DNA of 64,000 bases from Brevibacillus brevis. GTDB lineage: Bacteria > Bacillota > Bacilli > Brevibacillales > Brevibacillaceae. The position numbers and the translations under genes are program-made. Under the pieces are notes generated by a model that was given only the letters and a program-made list of their open reading frames with translations, was not told where the DNA came from and did not search any database. Below, one piece after another: positions 9,386 through 18,120 of the stretch. How positions within the stretch are numbered: the stretch's first letter is position 1; the number at the start of each line of letters is the position of its first letter. The stretch lies in NCBI RefSeq assembly GCF_900637055.1, contig NZ_LR134338.1:4367001-4431000 (forward strand), in the 5' to 3' direction.

Positions 9386-9562
9386 ATGACACCTGAACAA
9401 ATGCGTGCACTGTACCAACAGCGTCAACAACACCCAGTCCAACCTACCCAGCGTCGAATGCCGCCATCACCTTTGCCAAAATCCGGTCCGGTTCACAGAG
9501 TCCAACCGTCTGTCCAGACTAAAACGAGTGGAGGTTGCTGCGGCAGGCGTTGGCAGGGCTAA
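9386..9562 (+). CDS. Small Gln/Pro-rich protein with GGCCGRR tail
   Basis: A 58-residue protein starting at ATG 9386 after AAGGGAGG (7 bases). It is rich in Gln, Pro and Arg, has no hydrophobic segment and ends SGGCCGRRWQG with vicinal cysteines. No family is recognised. It lies between the rod-protein gene and the JAMM protease gene, whose start is 22 bases after its stop, so the two are probably co-transcribed. Confidence 0.6.
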   Translation: MTPEQMRALYQQRQQHPVQPTQRRMPPSPLPKSGPVHRVQPSVQTKTSGGCCGRRWQG

Positions 9563-9584
9563 TCTTATCGAGACCCCGTTTCCC

Positions 9585-9974
9585 ATGACCCGTGCAGTCT
9601 GGGATGAGATCATCCGAGATTCCCTGGAGAAGAAGCCAAATGAAACATGCGGATTGCTTTCCGGTAGAAATGGGAGTGCACAGACGGTTTGGCGTATGGA
9701 GAATACATTAAAAAGCCCGGTCGCCTTTGCCATGGACCCCAAGCAGATTCAACAGGTTTTCCACAAAATGGCGTTGCGTGGGGAGCATTTGGTCGGGATC
9801 TATCATTCCCATCCTACTGCACCTCCCATTCCGTCACCCGAAGATATTGCTTTCTGTCATTACCCGGAGGCCGCGTATCTCATCGTATCGCTCGCTTCTT
9901 CCCAACCCGTTCTCGGCTGTTTTCGAATCGAGGGGTCTTTTGCTCGTGAGTATCCTTATATAGTCCGTAACTAA
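9585..9974 (+). CDS. JAMM/MPN+ metalloprotease
   Basis: A 129-residue single-domain protein with the full JAMM signature: the upstream Glu in NETCGLLSG, then H-S-H-P-x6-S-P-E-D (HxHx7Sx2D) near residues 73-86. These residues bind zinc and activate water in isopeptidases of the Mov34/JAB family. Bacterial members often process C-terminal tails of ubiquitin-like sulfur carriers, but no such partner is adjacent here. ATG 9585 lacks an obvious ribosome site; in-frame GTG starts inside the previous gene are possible, or translation may be coupled. A terminator follows. Confidence 0.85.
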   Translation: MTRAVWDEIIRDSLEKKPNETCGLLSGRNGSAQTVWRMENTLKSPVAFAMDPKQIQQVFHKMALRGEHLVGIYHSHPTAPPIPSPEDIAFCHYPEAAYLIVSLASSQPVLGCFRIEGSFAREYPYIVRN

Positions 9975-9995
9975 TGGTCAAATTCACTCAAAACA

Positions 9996-10030
9996 AAAGA
10001 ACAGTGGGAATTTACTCCCGCTGTTCTTTC
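9996..10030 (+). terminator. Terminator between convergent genes
   Basis: The stem AAAGAACAGTGGGA / TCCCGCTGTTCTTT (one mismatch) with a short loop is followed by CAGTTTTT. It overlaps the last codons of the convergent gene at 10012-10200. Confidence 0.75.
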
Positions 10031-10200
10031 AGTTTTTGAAGATCGCCATTTTCCAATGGACTGGTTAGCAGCCATTCCTTTTTCTCCCAGCTGACAAAAT
10101 CATCTTCCCACTTTATCTGGAAGCGGTCCTCCTCAATATGAATGACGACTCCCTTTGCGCCATCCTTTACGTATACGACCAGATCGCCTACTTGTATCAC
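10012..10200 (-). CDS. Small KOW/DUF2187-like protein
   Basis: A 62-residue protein. It opens with IQVGDLVVYVKDGAKGVV, a compact beta-barrel pattern like the KOW/DUF2187 group of small Firmicute proteins, and then has a WEDDFVSWEKKEW segment and a charged tail. Its function is unknown. It lies just downstream of fixX on the same strand with a 16-base gap and may be the last gene of that operon. Confidence 0.6.
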   Translation of the reverse strand: MIQVGDLVVYVKDGAKGVVIHIEEDRFQIKWEDDFVSWEKKEWLLTSPLENGDLQKLKEQRE

Positions 10201-10216
10201 CGTTCATCGCCGCCCA

Positions 10217-10513
10217 TTACCCGAGTCTGAAAATGATTCCGTGTCCACCCTTCGGATACACCCATTTGATATTTTCGTACGGGCAACCAATGCGGCAGCT
10301 CCCACACTCGTGGCACCCTTCGTAACCGACGTGCATCCGCACTTCTTCCCATTTGTATACTTCCGCAGGACAGAAGATGGTACAGAGCTTATCAGGGCAT
10401 TGCGTCGCACAAACATCTGCGGAGAGCACATGCAGATGTGACTCCGTATCCGCTTTGAAGCGCACGAGATACTGTTTCTCTTCGATTGACTGGCCCTTCG
10501 GTAGATCCTGCAT
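10217..10513 (-). CDS. fixX: Ferredoxin-like protein FixX
   Basis: A 98-residue ferredoxin-like protein of the FixX family. It has the cysteine pattern CATQCPDKLCTIFCP followed by CHECGSCRIGCP, enough for the FeS centre that passes electrons to the FixC quinone oxidoreductase. Its ATG shares one base with the fixC stop (TGATG), which indicates translational coupling; a GGAGGG site lies inside the fixC end. A longer GTG start at 10531 is less likely. Confidence 0.9.
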   Translation of the reverse strand: MQDLPKGQSIEEKQYLVRFKADTESHLHVLSADVCATQCPDKLCTIFCPAEVYKWEEVRMHVGYEGCHECGSCRIGCPYENIKWVYPKGGHGIIFRLG

Positions 10514-11808
10514 CACTTCATCACCCTCCACGCATTCATCAAATCACGCGCCATTTTCCATTTATCCTTCGCAGAGCCGAGGTCGCTCCAAATTTTCTTT
10601 TGCTTGCTCCATTTCGAGCTGCCATCAACCGTGAACATCTGACTCGCCGCTTTGTTCATCATCGGAATATACTGTTCGAAATACTGCGGGAATTTTTCAA
10701 AGTGATGCGTTGCGTCCTTGTACTTTTTCAAATCTTGGCCGACAAAGCTGTTCAATAGATTGATTCGGTATCCGTCGAGCATTTTTTCGGAATAGTCCCC
10801 TGCCTCTTTTGCCGCCAGGATCGTTTCCGCCGCCATGACACCCGATGCCATTGCCATATTCGATCCCTCACGATGGATCGCATTGACGAGCTGGGCAGCA
10901 TCTCCTACGACAAGTACACCATTGCCGACAATTTTGGGAATGGAACGATATCCACCCTCGGGAATCAGGTGCGCCAAGTATTCCTGCTGCTCACAGCCTT
11001 GGATATACGGCCGAATCATCGGATGATTCTTTACATAGTCCAACAACTCATACGGCTTGATCTTGTTTTTGATCAAACCCGACAGCATCGTCCCTACCCC
11101 AATGTTCAAGCTGTCCTTATTCGTATACAACCAAGCCGTCCCCAAAATCCCTTTGGTCGAATCCCCGAAAATTTCAATCGTACAACCGTGATCGCCCTCC
11201 AAGTTAAAGCGATCCTCGATTATTTTGCGATCCAGCTTCAGTACTTCCATGACAGCGAGCGCTACTTCATCTGGGCGAAACTCTTTGTGGAACCCTAACG
11301 ATTTTGCCAGCAAGGAGTTCACTCCGTCTGCCAGAACGACCACATCTGCGTATAGATCCCCATCCGGTCGATCTGTTTTGACACCGACTACTTTGCCATT
11401 TTCAACAATGCACTCCAAAGCGACGGTCTCATTGAGTAGAAGTGCTCCCTGCTGCACGGCTTTATCTGCAAACCATTGGTCAAATTTCGCCCGCAGCACC
11501 GTGAAATTGTTATAGGGTTCCTGGGCCCACTCCATGCCCTTATAGCTGAAATTGATGGCTGATTCCTTATCGAGCATCATGAACCGCTGCTCGACAATCG
11601 GCCGTTCAACAGGCGCCTCCTTGTAAAATTCGGGGATGATGTCTTCCATCGTTTTGCGATACAAAACACCTCCCATGACGTTTTTGGAACCCGGATATTC
11701 CCCGCGCTCCATCAACAGAACATTTACACCCGCTTTGGCAAGCGTATAAGCACAAGCTGTTCCAGCCGGACCTGCTCCGACAATAATTACATCAAATTTC
11801 TCAGCCAT
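10513..11808 (-). CDS. fixC: FAD-dependent ETF-quinone oxidoreductase FixC
   Basis: A 431-residue flavoprotein. The N-terminal dinucleotide fold is DVIIVGAGPAGTACAYTLAKAG. ADGVNSLLAKSLG and GVLVVGDAAQLVN form the later FAD contacts. The family takes electrons from the FixAB flavoprotein and passes them through FixX to quinone. Its first codons overlap the fixB end by 8 bases. Length and gene order match fixABCX operons elsewhere. Confidence 0.93.
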   Translation of the reverse strand: MAEKFDVIIVGAGPAGTACAYTLAKAGVNVLLMERGEYPGSKNVMGGVLYRKTMEDIIPEFYKEAPVERPIVEQRFMMLDKESAINFSYKGMEWAQEPYNNFTVLRAKFDQWFADKAVQQGALLLNETVALECIVENGKVVGVKTDRPDGDLYADVVVLADGVNSLLAKSLGFHKEFRPDEVALAVMEVLKLDRKIIEDRFNLEGDHGCTIEIFGDSTKGILGTAWLYTNKDSLNIGVGTMLSGLIKNKIKPYELLDYVKNHPMIRPYIQGCEQQEYLAHLIPEGGYRSIPKIVGNGVLVVGDAAQLVNAIHREGSNMAMASGVMAAETILAAKEAGDYSEKMLDGYRINLLNSFVGQDLKKYKDATHHFEKFPQYFEQYIPMMNKAASQMFTVDGSSKWSKQKKIWSDLGSAKDKWKMARDLMNAWRVMK

Positions 11809-12823
11809 ACGTTACCTCCTTGTCCGGCTCCTTTTGGAATGCTTCAATGAGCAATGGCACAATTTCAAAAGCATCACCGACAATACCGTAGTGACAAGAC
11901 TGGAAGATGAGTGCATTCGGATCTTTATTGATGGCAATAATCAATCCCGAGTTGCGCATGCCGACCAAATGCTGAATAGCTCCCGATATGCCGATGGCAA
12001 AGTAAATTTTGGGCGTGACAGTCACTCCCGTCTGCCCTACCTGATGTTCATGACCGATCCAGCCTGCTTCCACCGCATCTCTGCTGGCCCCGACGGTTGC
12101 CCCGATTCGTTCTGCGAAGCGATGAATAAGTGCAAAGCCTTCCTTGCTTCCGAGTCCCTTGCCACCAGCGACGATCACATCAGCTTCATCCAGCCGCACC
12201 TTTTCCTTCGTCTCCCGGACGATTTTTAGTACTTTTGTGCGAATGTCTTCTTCACGCAGCTCCAGGCTTTCTTCCATGATCTCTCCTGTACGTGACTCGT
12301 CTGGCTCAAGCGCTTTCATGACTTTTGGGCGAACGGTCGCCATTTGCGGTCGATGTTTTTTGCACAAAATGGTTGCCATGATGTTACCGCCAAACGCCGG
12401 ACGGCTTGCCTCCAATAAACCTGTCTCCGCGTTCACATCGAGCATGGTGGTATCAGCAGTCAGCCCTGTCTCCAAGTCCGTCGCGACAGCGCTCGCCAAA
12501 TCTTTTCCCGTTGAAGTCGCCCCGTACAAGATGATTTCCGGCTTGTGCTTTTGGACACATTCGATGACTGCCCGCATATAGGACTCTGTTCGGTAATCAT
12601 GAAATATCTTTTGATCGTATACATACACTTGGTCCGCTCCGTATGGAAACGCCGTGTGGGCCAACTCCCTGATTCCATCTCCGATTAACAAGCCAGCAAG
12701 CGGCACGTCTCGCTTGTCAGCCATTTGTCTTCCCGCCCCCAGCAGTTCGAGTGATACAGGCGCGATACGGCCGTCACTCACCTCTAAAAACACCCAGATG
12801 CCACGAAAATCATCCAGATTCAT
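11801..12823 (-). CDS. fixB: Electron transfer flavoprotein alpha subunit FixB
   Basis: A 340-residue ETF alpha subunit. The C-terminal FAD domain shows VIVAGGKGLGSKEGF, GASRDAVEAGW, VGQTGVTV, YFAIGISGAIQHLVGM and IAINKDPNA, all hallmarks of EtfA/FixB. Its ATG overlaps the fixA stop (ATGA). With FixA it forms the electron-bifurcating flavoprotein that oxidises NADH while reducing quinone and a low-potential acceptor. Confidence 0.93.
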   Translation of the reverse strand: MNLDDFRGIWVFLEVSDGRIAPVSLELLGAGRQMADKRDVPLAGLLIGDGIRELAHTAFPYGADQVYVYDQKIFHDYRTESYMRAVIECVQKHKPEIILYGATSTGKDLASAVATDLETGLTADTTMLDVNAETGLLEASRPAFGGNIMATILCKKHRPQMATVRPKVMKALEPDESRTGEIMEESLELREEDIRTKVLKIVRETKEKVRLDEADVIVAGGKGLGSKEGFALIHRFAERIGATVGASRDAVEAGWIGHEHQVGQTGVTVTPKIYFAIGISGAIQHLVGMRNSGLIIAINKDPNALIFQSCHYGIVGDAFEIVPLLIEAFQKEPDKEVTYG

Positions 12824-13650
12824 ATCTGCTCCTCCTTTACCCGAAACAGTCGCTGTTTATCGTGCAAAATTTCCATCAAGCGTGCGATTTGCTCGCTGGC
12901 GCTTCCTTCGAGGATTTCACCGCCTTTTGGCTTCTCTGGTGGCCAAACTTTTGCAACGATGGTAGGAGAGCCCTTCAGACCTAACTGTGTCCGATCGATA
13001 TCCCCCAAGTCATCGACGGACCAGACAACAGGATGATATCTAGCAGCTCGAAGCATGTTGGGCAGCGGAGAATAGGGCACTTCGTTAATCTCCTTCTCCA
13101 CGGAAAACAAACAAGGCAAGGTCGACTGAATGACTTCATAACCATCCTCCAGCTTTCGATGCACAATGGCGTAACCTTGCTCTTTGTTTATCTCCACTAC
13201 TTTTTTCACACACGTAAGCGGTGGAATATCCAACCGTCTGGCGACACCCGGTCCGACTTGTCCCGTATCACCGTCGATGGTCATCTTCCCGCAAATGACG
13301 AGGTCGACTGGCTGGCTTTCTGCAATCTTTTCAATGGCTTTGGTAATCGCATAGCTGGTCGCCAATGTGTCTGCTCCGGCAAATGCACGATCCGTTACCA
13401 GATAGCCAGCGTCTGCTCCGATCTCGATACATTTCCGAATGGCCTTCACCGCTGGCGGAGGTCCCATGGTGACGACGGAGACCACACCCCCATATCGATT
13501 TTTCAACCGAACGGCCTCCTCCACCGCGTGTGCATCATACGGGTTGAGAATGGCTGGCGCACTGGCGCGATCCATCGTATTCGTCTTCGGATTCATCTTG
13601 ATGATTTTGGTGTCCGGCACCTGCTTAATGCAAGCAACAATGTGCAGCAT
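12820..13650 (-). CDS. fixA: Electron transfer flavoprotein beta subunit FixA
   Basis: A 276-residue ETF beta subunit opening MLHIVACIKQVPDT, with NPYDAHAVEEAVRLK, TMGPPPA, LVICGKMTIDGDTGQVGP (the loop that contacts AMP or NADH-site flavin) and LPCLFSV. ATG at 13650 follows AAGGGGGG at 7 bases; the longer open frame to 13719 lacks such a site. It is the first gene of the compact fixABCX operon. No nitrogenase genes are seen here. Confidence 0.93.
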   Translation of the reverse strand: MLHIVACIKQVPDTKIIKMNPKTNTMDRASAPAILNPYDAHAVEEAVRLKNRYGGVVSVVTMGPPPAVKAIRKCIEIGADAGYLVTDRAFAGADTLATSYAITKAIEKIAESQPVDLVICGKMTIDGDTGQVGPGVARRLDIPPLTCVKKVVEINKEQGYAIVHRKLEDGYEVIQSTLPCLFSVEKEINEVPYSPLPNMLRAARYHPVVWSVDDLGDIDRTQLGLKGSPTIVAKVWPPEKPKGGEILEGSASEQIARLMEILHDKQRLFRVKEEQI

Positions 13651-13796
13651 GATTGATCCCCCCTTGCTGCCGGGCGCGATTCCTATGCCTGTACAAAAGG
13701 TTGCCTTTCTTACGCGCAATCAGATCAGGCAGCTTGTCGTTCATTGTTATAGCCTATTTCGATCAAGCCGAGCTTAGACCAGTAATCATAGAAACG

Positions 13797-13841
13797 AAAA
13801 AGACGCCAAACATCAGCTTGGCGCTGTGTGGCGTCTTTAGG
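13797..13841 (-). terminator. Terminator after inhA
   Basis: On the minus strand the stem AAAGACGCCA / TGGCGTCTTT is followed by TTTTCG, directly downstream of the M6 protease stop codon. Confidence 0.85.
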
Positions 13842-13849
13842 CTTATGGA

Positions 13850-16111
13850 TTAATCTTTATCAATGGAGAGTTCAATCGTAGCATCCGTGAACTTCTTGGA
13901 AACTCTTTTCAGTTTGATTTCCAAACCGATTTGCGGCAGGATTTTACCGACTTCCGGTACTTCCGGCATCGAGTAATCATCACTGTCTTTAAACTCAGTA
14001 ACGCCATCCAACGGCTCGTATTGCATCGTTCCCAAAATGTAATCCAGATCAATTCCAGATGTATCGTTCGGGCTAAACGCAGCGTCGTTCACTTGGTAAC
14101 GGGAATCTGCAATTGCCTTTTTGTTACCTTCATCATTGTTCCAATAACGTACTTCCTGATGGGCATCTACTACACCGAGCATACCGTAGCCTGGATGCAG
14201 GCTTGTATTGTTGTCACGGGATCTTTCGTAACGCCCATCAAAGTACCAGATGACCATACCTGGGTCATACGTGAAGAAGGAATCGTTGCGACGGAAATGC
14301 TTCAATCCAGCGTCAATTCCTTCATGAGAGCGCAGCTCAATCAGGTAGTACGCATCGAACATTTTTCCTTTTCCATCGAAGTGAGTGAAGCCATCCAATT
14401 TGAACTTCTTCTCACCCTCTGCATCATCTGTGAAGATGACTTGTCCATCTGCCTCTACTTCGAAGTTATCCAAATAGAAGCCATCCATCACGAAAGCAAC
14501 ATCCGTCACATAGTTAAACTCGACTTGTACCTTTTTACCGACGAACTCGTTCAGGCTGATTTCTTCTTTGTCCCAGCCTTTTGTTACGTCATCGTATTTT
14601 TGAACTTCTTTTTTCTCGCCTGTATCTGCATCGATTACATTGACGTACACGTAGTCATAGCCTTCCTCAATGCTTCTCCACGAATCGAATTTCATCGTTG
14701 CGGAGCCGACCCCTGTTAAATCAATCACATCGGACGTCATTTTTGTATTCAGCTTGTTGCCTTCATCCGAGAAGTATGCATATCCGCCATCTTTTGGCTC
14801 AACCGGCGGTTTCTTTTCGACCTTAGGCATGTTCAGCTTGATGACCTTACCGTCCTTTTCAAGGCTGCTCGCATCAATGAGTCGAAGGGTTCTCTTGCGC
14901 TTCTCTACATTCTTGTAGTCCAGCACATGCGGATTAATCCAGTTTCCGCCGAACATTTGCTGCAGAACCATTTTGGACCAAGGATCAAGGCCAGTAGGTT
15001 CCGTTTGGAAAACCTTACCTGTGTGGCTACCAGACGACATGAGGGACCAAGCACCTACTGGCGAATCTTTTCCGCCTCTTGTCGTGTCATACAAGTCTGG
15101 CAAACCGAGATTGTGTCCGTATTCGTGAGTGAATACACCTGGTGCGCCATCCTCTGGTTGGATCATGTAATCAAACGCTTTGAGGCTTGTGCCTGGAATA
15201 TCCACTGGTTTTTTCAAGGTCCAACGGTGAGACCAGATCGCATCTGGGTCTTCCCCTGTCTCTTCTCCGATCCCTGCATGAACAAGCATGAGGTTGTCCA
15301 GATTGCCATCCGGCTCCATTAGGTCTCCATCACCATCGATATCATACGGATCGCGCTGATCGTACAATTCCTCTTTCCCAGCAATGGATTCCCCAACTGC
15401 CTCAAGCGTCTCGATTACCAGATCGCGCGGATTGGAATCGTCACCGGTTTTCGAGTTTTCTCCATAATATTTGTAGCTATTCTCTGCCATTTGCCATGGC
15501 GTTACCACACCATCAACCGTCCACGTTTTTCCCGATTGCAGATAGAAGTATTTCGCCATCGTTGTCATGCTGATTCCTTCAGGAGTTTCGTACCCCTTCT
15601 GATCAAACAGCATCTCTTTATAATGCTTTTCGTTAAAGTCTTTCGTCCAAAGCGAGTCACTCACTTTTGGTAGCTCGTTATGCTCCCGGTCAGGGAACTC
15701 GACAAGAGCGACAACGATGTTATCGGTATGTAGTCGTTTGGAAGAGCGCAATTCATCGCCGTCCTCCATCTCAGCCACTTTCTGCACAGCCTCAGCCAAT
15801 GCTGCCTGCTGTCCTCTGCTCGCTTCCTTACCGTAAGAGGACGATTCATCAATGCCGTGCGGTACTTTCTTGTCTTCCAAATACTCGAGCAACGCCTCGT
15901 CAATCTCTTCCTGATCGGCGTCTTCATCAATGATTCCTTGCTCCATTAACCCTTTAATCAGTCGCTCCAGGTTAACAGTGGACAAATCTACATGCAGATC
16001 ATGCTTGTCCTCTTTTGGTTTGGCCAAACCTGTTGCAGGTGCAGCCACGAAAGTACTGAGCACGAGTGAGGAGGAAAATAAAACGGATAAGAGCTTTTTG
16101 CTTTTCTTCAC
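13850..16111 (-). CDS. inhA: Immune inhibitor A-type M6 metalloprotease
   Basis: A 753-residue secreted zinc protease. A signal peptide (about 1-30, ending GLA-K) is followed by a propeptide-like acidic region. The catalytic domain has zinc site HEYGHNLGLPD (first His about 329, Glu about 330) and the later Met-turn region SLMSSG. Towards the C-terminus is a beta-sandwich (about 440-600) containing GSATMKFDSWRSIEEG and VMDGFYLDNFEV, as in the MAM-like domain of Bacillus InhA. GTG start after GAGGGTG. InhA proteases degrade host antimicrobial and matrix proteins and are exosporium-associated in the B. cereus group; the role here is inferred. Terminator downstream. Confidence 0.92.
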   Translation of the reverse strand: MKKSKKLLSVLFSSSLVLSTFVAAPATGLAKPKEDKHDLHVDLSTVNLERLIKGLMEQGIIDEDADQEEIDEALLEYLEDKKVPHGIDESSSYGKEASRGQQAALAEAVQKVAEMEDGDELRSSKRLHTDNIVVALVEFPDREHNELPKVSDSLWTKDFNEKHYKEMLFDQKGYETPEGISMTTMAKYFYLQSGKTWTVDGVVTPWQMAENSYKYYGENSKTGDDSNPRDLVIETLEAVGESIAGKEELYDQRDPYDIDGDGDLMEPDGNLDNLMLVHAGIGEETGEDPDAIWSHRWTLKKPVDIPGTSLKAFDYMIQPEDGAPGVFTHEYGHNLGLPDLYDTTRGGKDSPVGAWSLMSSGSHTGKVFQTEPTGLDPWSKMVLQQMFGGNWINPHVLDYKNVEKRKRTLRLIDASSLEKDGKVIKLNMPKVEKKPPVEPKDGGYAYFSDEGNKLNTKMTSDVIDLTGVGSATMKFDSWRSIEEGYDYVYVNVIDADTGEKKEVQKYDDVTKGWDKEEISLNEFVGKKVQVEFNYVTDVAFVMDGFYLDNFEVEADGQVIFTDDAEGEKKFKLDGFTHFDGKGKMFDAYYLIELRSHEGIDAGLKHFRRNDSFFTYDPGMVIWYFDGRYERSRDNNTSLHPGYGMLGVVDAHQEVRYWNNDEGNKKAIADSRYQVNDAAFSPNDTSGIDLDYILGTMQYEPLDGVTEFKDSDDYSMPEVPEVGKILPQIGLEIKLKRVSKKFTDATIELSIDKD

Positions 16112-16509
16112 TACGGTTCACCCTCTTTTTCTATCTATTTGTGATGCATCGGAAAAATCAAACCCCCAATTCCGATTATTCATAATTATTACGCCATACG
16201 TAATCTTTGCCAAATTTTTTCCTTCGACAAAAAAACCTTCCCGTTCAAAAGAAGTTGCTCAATAAGGCTATCGAACTAGTTACAGCAAGTGCCGAATTTT
16301 CGGCTAATCATTTATACATAGGGTCTCTATTTGATATATGCTTGGTGTGTCTACTGCCTAAAGACCTACAATAAATATAGCGAATATCGTCGAAAAAACT
16401 CGATTCTTTTCGATAAAATATCCCTATCGTCTCCTCCTCTTTCTTGCAAAACAACTCGATTATCGGTACGATCGAATAAAAATGCTCGTGTTTTCCATGG
16501 AGGATTTTG
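16112..16509. promoter_or_regulatory. Divergent intergenic region between inhA and the TrmB-type regulator
   Basis: About 400 AT-rich bases with no gene. It must hold promoters for both divergent genes. GGAGG before 16510 is the regulator's ribosome site. I could not assign a confident -35/-10 pair or operator. Confidence 0.4.
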
Positions 16510-17268
16510 ATGCTGCAAACATTTGGTTTTTCTCTGTATGAGAGTAAAGTTTATGAAGCGTTGGCATCTAGCGGAGAGCCTCTCGATGCAGCAATGGTCG
16601 TGAAGCATTCGGGGGTGCCAAAGGCAAAAATTTATGAGGTGTTAAATCGTCTGGTAGAAAAGGGGATGGTCCTTGACACCGTATCGGAAAAGAAAAAGCG
16701 GTATACAGCCCTTCCTCTGGACAGCCTGGTAGAAAAGCTGACCCGCCAATTTCAAACCGACGTCAAAAAATTGACCAGCTCCCTTTCTCACAAAACTGTG
16801 CGCGATGACCGAGTCTGGAGCCTGAAGGTTGACGAATCGATCCGTGCGGAATGCAAACAATTGATCCAGCGGGCAACACGGTCTATTCGTATCTCTGCCT
16901 GGTCCGATGATTTTTTGGAGTATGCACCCTTACTGGAGATGAAAGAAAAGGAAGGCGTTGAGATCGAAGCCTTGGTGATTGGGCAGATTAGCACCAAATT
17001 GTCCTGTGTTCATTCCTTTATCCCTGTACAAGAGCATCAAGGCTTGGAGCGCTATCAGCTAATCGTAGCGGACCAAGATGAAATGATTTTTGCAGGCGAG
17101 GAGGACACGGGCTGGCATGCGATCAAGACACGCGGTCAACCGTTCGTCAAATTTTTTGCCGATTCTTTTTACCATGATGTCGCACTGACAAAAATCACCC
17201 AAAAATATGTGGATCAACTGTTTGACGATGAAGAAATCCGCAAGATGATCATCCGCCTCCGATACTGA
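16510..17268 (+). CDS. TrmB-family transcriptional regulator
   Basis: A 252-residue regulator. The N-terminal winged helix reads LQTFGFSLYESKVYEAL, then VVKHSGVPKAKIYEVLNRL and VEKGMV, the TrmB pattern. The C-terminal part (about 110-250) has the phospholipase-D-like effector fold seen in TrmB proteins (SIRISAWSDDF). The family usually binds sugars or other small molecules, but the ligand here is unknown. ATG 16510 follows GGAGG at 6 bases. It is divergent from inhA and could regulate it; no operator was found to support this. Confidence 0.82.
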   Translation: MLQTFGFSLYESKVYEALASSGEPLDAAMVVKHSGVPKAKIYEVLNRLVEKGMVLDTVSEKKKRYTALPLDSLVEKLTRQFQTDVKKLTSSLSHKTVRDDRVWSLKVDESIRAECKQLIQRATRSIRISAWSDDFLEYAPLLEMKEKEGVEIEALVIGQISTKLSCVHSFIPVQEHQGLERYQLIVADQDEMIFAGEEDTGWHAIKTRGQPFVKFFADSFYHDVALTKITQKYVDQLFDDEEIRKMIIRLRY

Positions 17269-17357
17269 CAATGCCTAGGACTTTCAGCCATTTTAATTAC
17301 GAGTCTGTAAAGCTTGATAGGGATCTCGCCAACAAAGTGCGGTTAACTTAACTAGTC

Positions 17358-17406
17358 AGAATGGGTGACTTTACAGTATTCAATGTAGAGCTGCCCATTC
17401 TTTTTA
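17358..17406 (+). terminator. Probable terminator
   Basis: AGAATGGG and CCCATTCT form an 8-bp stem around a long loop, followed by TTTTTATTT. Confidence 0.6.
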
Positions 17407-17487
17407 TTTCATCAAATACTAGATATCTATATTCAATTTTATAGTATTCATAGTACATTGAGATAGGTGTTTAAGGAGGTTCTGACC

Positions 17488-18120
17488 ATGACGAAACGTT
17501 CAGAAGCTGAACATTGGAACGAGGTGTTTGCCGATGTGAATCTCGGCAAGCCGCAAGAGGATTTTTGGCTGGAAAAATACGAGCCGATGCTAGCATCGGC
17601 CCAAGATGGACCGGTCATTGATCTTGGCTGCGGATATGGCAGCGACACTTTGTTTTTAACGGAACGAGGTTATCGGGTCATCGCCTGCGACTTCTCCTCT
17701 GAGTCGTTGGCGATTATACGCAAATATGTGCCAGGTGCTGAAACAAACCTATTCGATATGACAGGAGGATTGCCGTTTCCGGATGGTAGCGCGAGGGCGG
17801 TTGTCGCGGATTTGTCCCTGCATTATTTTCACTGGGACGATACTATTTCTATTGTTAGCGAAATCGCGAGAATTGTCGGCACTGGTGGATTGCTGCTAGC
17901 CCGCTTGAATTCCACGCGCGATGTTCATTACGGTGCCGGCCAGGGCATCGAATTGGAACCCCGTTATTACGAGCATGAGGGGCGGCGGAAACGTTTTTTT
18001 GACGAAGCAGATATGCATCGGTTGTTTGACGGATGGGCGATCAACGTGTTGACGGAAACGGACATGCACCGCTACCGGAAGCCGAAAATTTGCTGGGAGA
18101 TGGCAGCTTGCGTCCGCTGA
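17488..18120 (+). CDS. Class I SAM-dependent methyltransferase
   Basis: A 210-residue cytoplasmic enzyme with SAM motif I VIDLGCGYGSDTLFL, the acidic residue of motif II in ACDFSSESL and motif IV DLSLHYFHW. It resembles the small UbiE/Tam-like methyltransferases of Bacilli; the substrate cannot be named. ATG 17488 follows TAAGGAGGT at 7 bases; the longer frame from 17467 has no site. It is monocistronic, and the downstream 550 bases hold no clear gene. Confidence 0.85.
   Translation: MTKRSEAEHWNEVFADVNLGKPQEDFWLEKYEPMLASAQDGPVIDLGCGYGSDTLFLTERGYRVIACDFSSESLAIIRKYVPGAETNLFDMTGGLPFPDGSARAVVADLSLHYFHWDDTISIVSEIARIVGTGGLLLARLNSTRDVHYGAGQGIELEPRYYEHEGRRKRFFDEADMHRLFDGWAINVLTETDMHRYRKPKICWEMAACVR

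Noticed and set aside
13931..14719. 262-codon plus-strand frame inside inhA
   Set aside because: Shadow of the M6 protease gene, which is conserved along its whole length.
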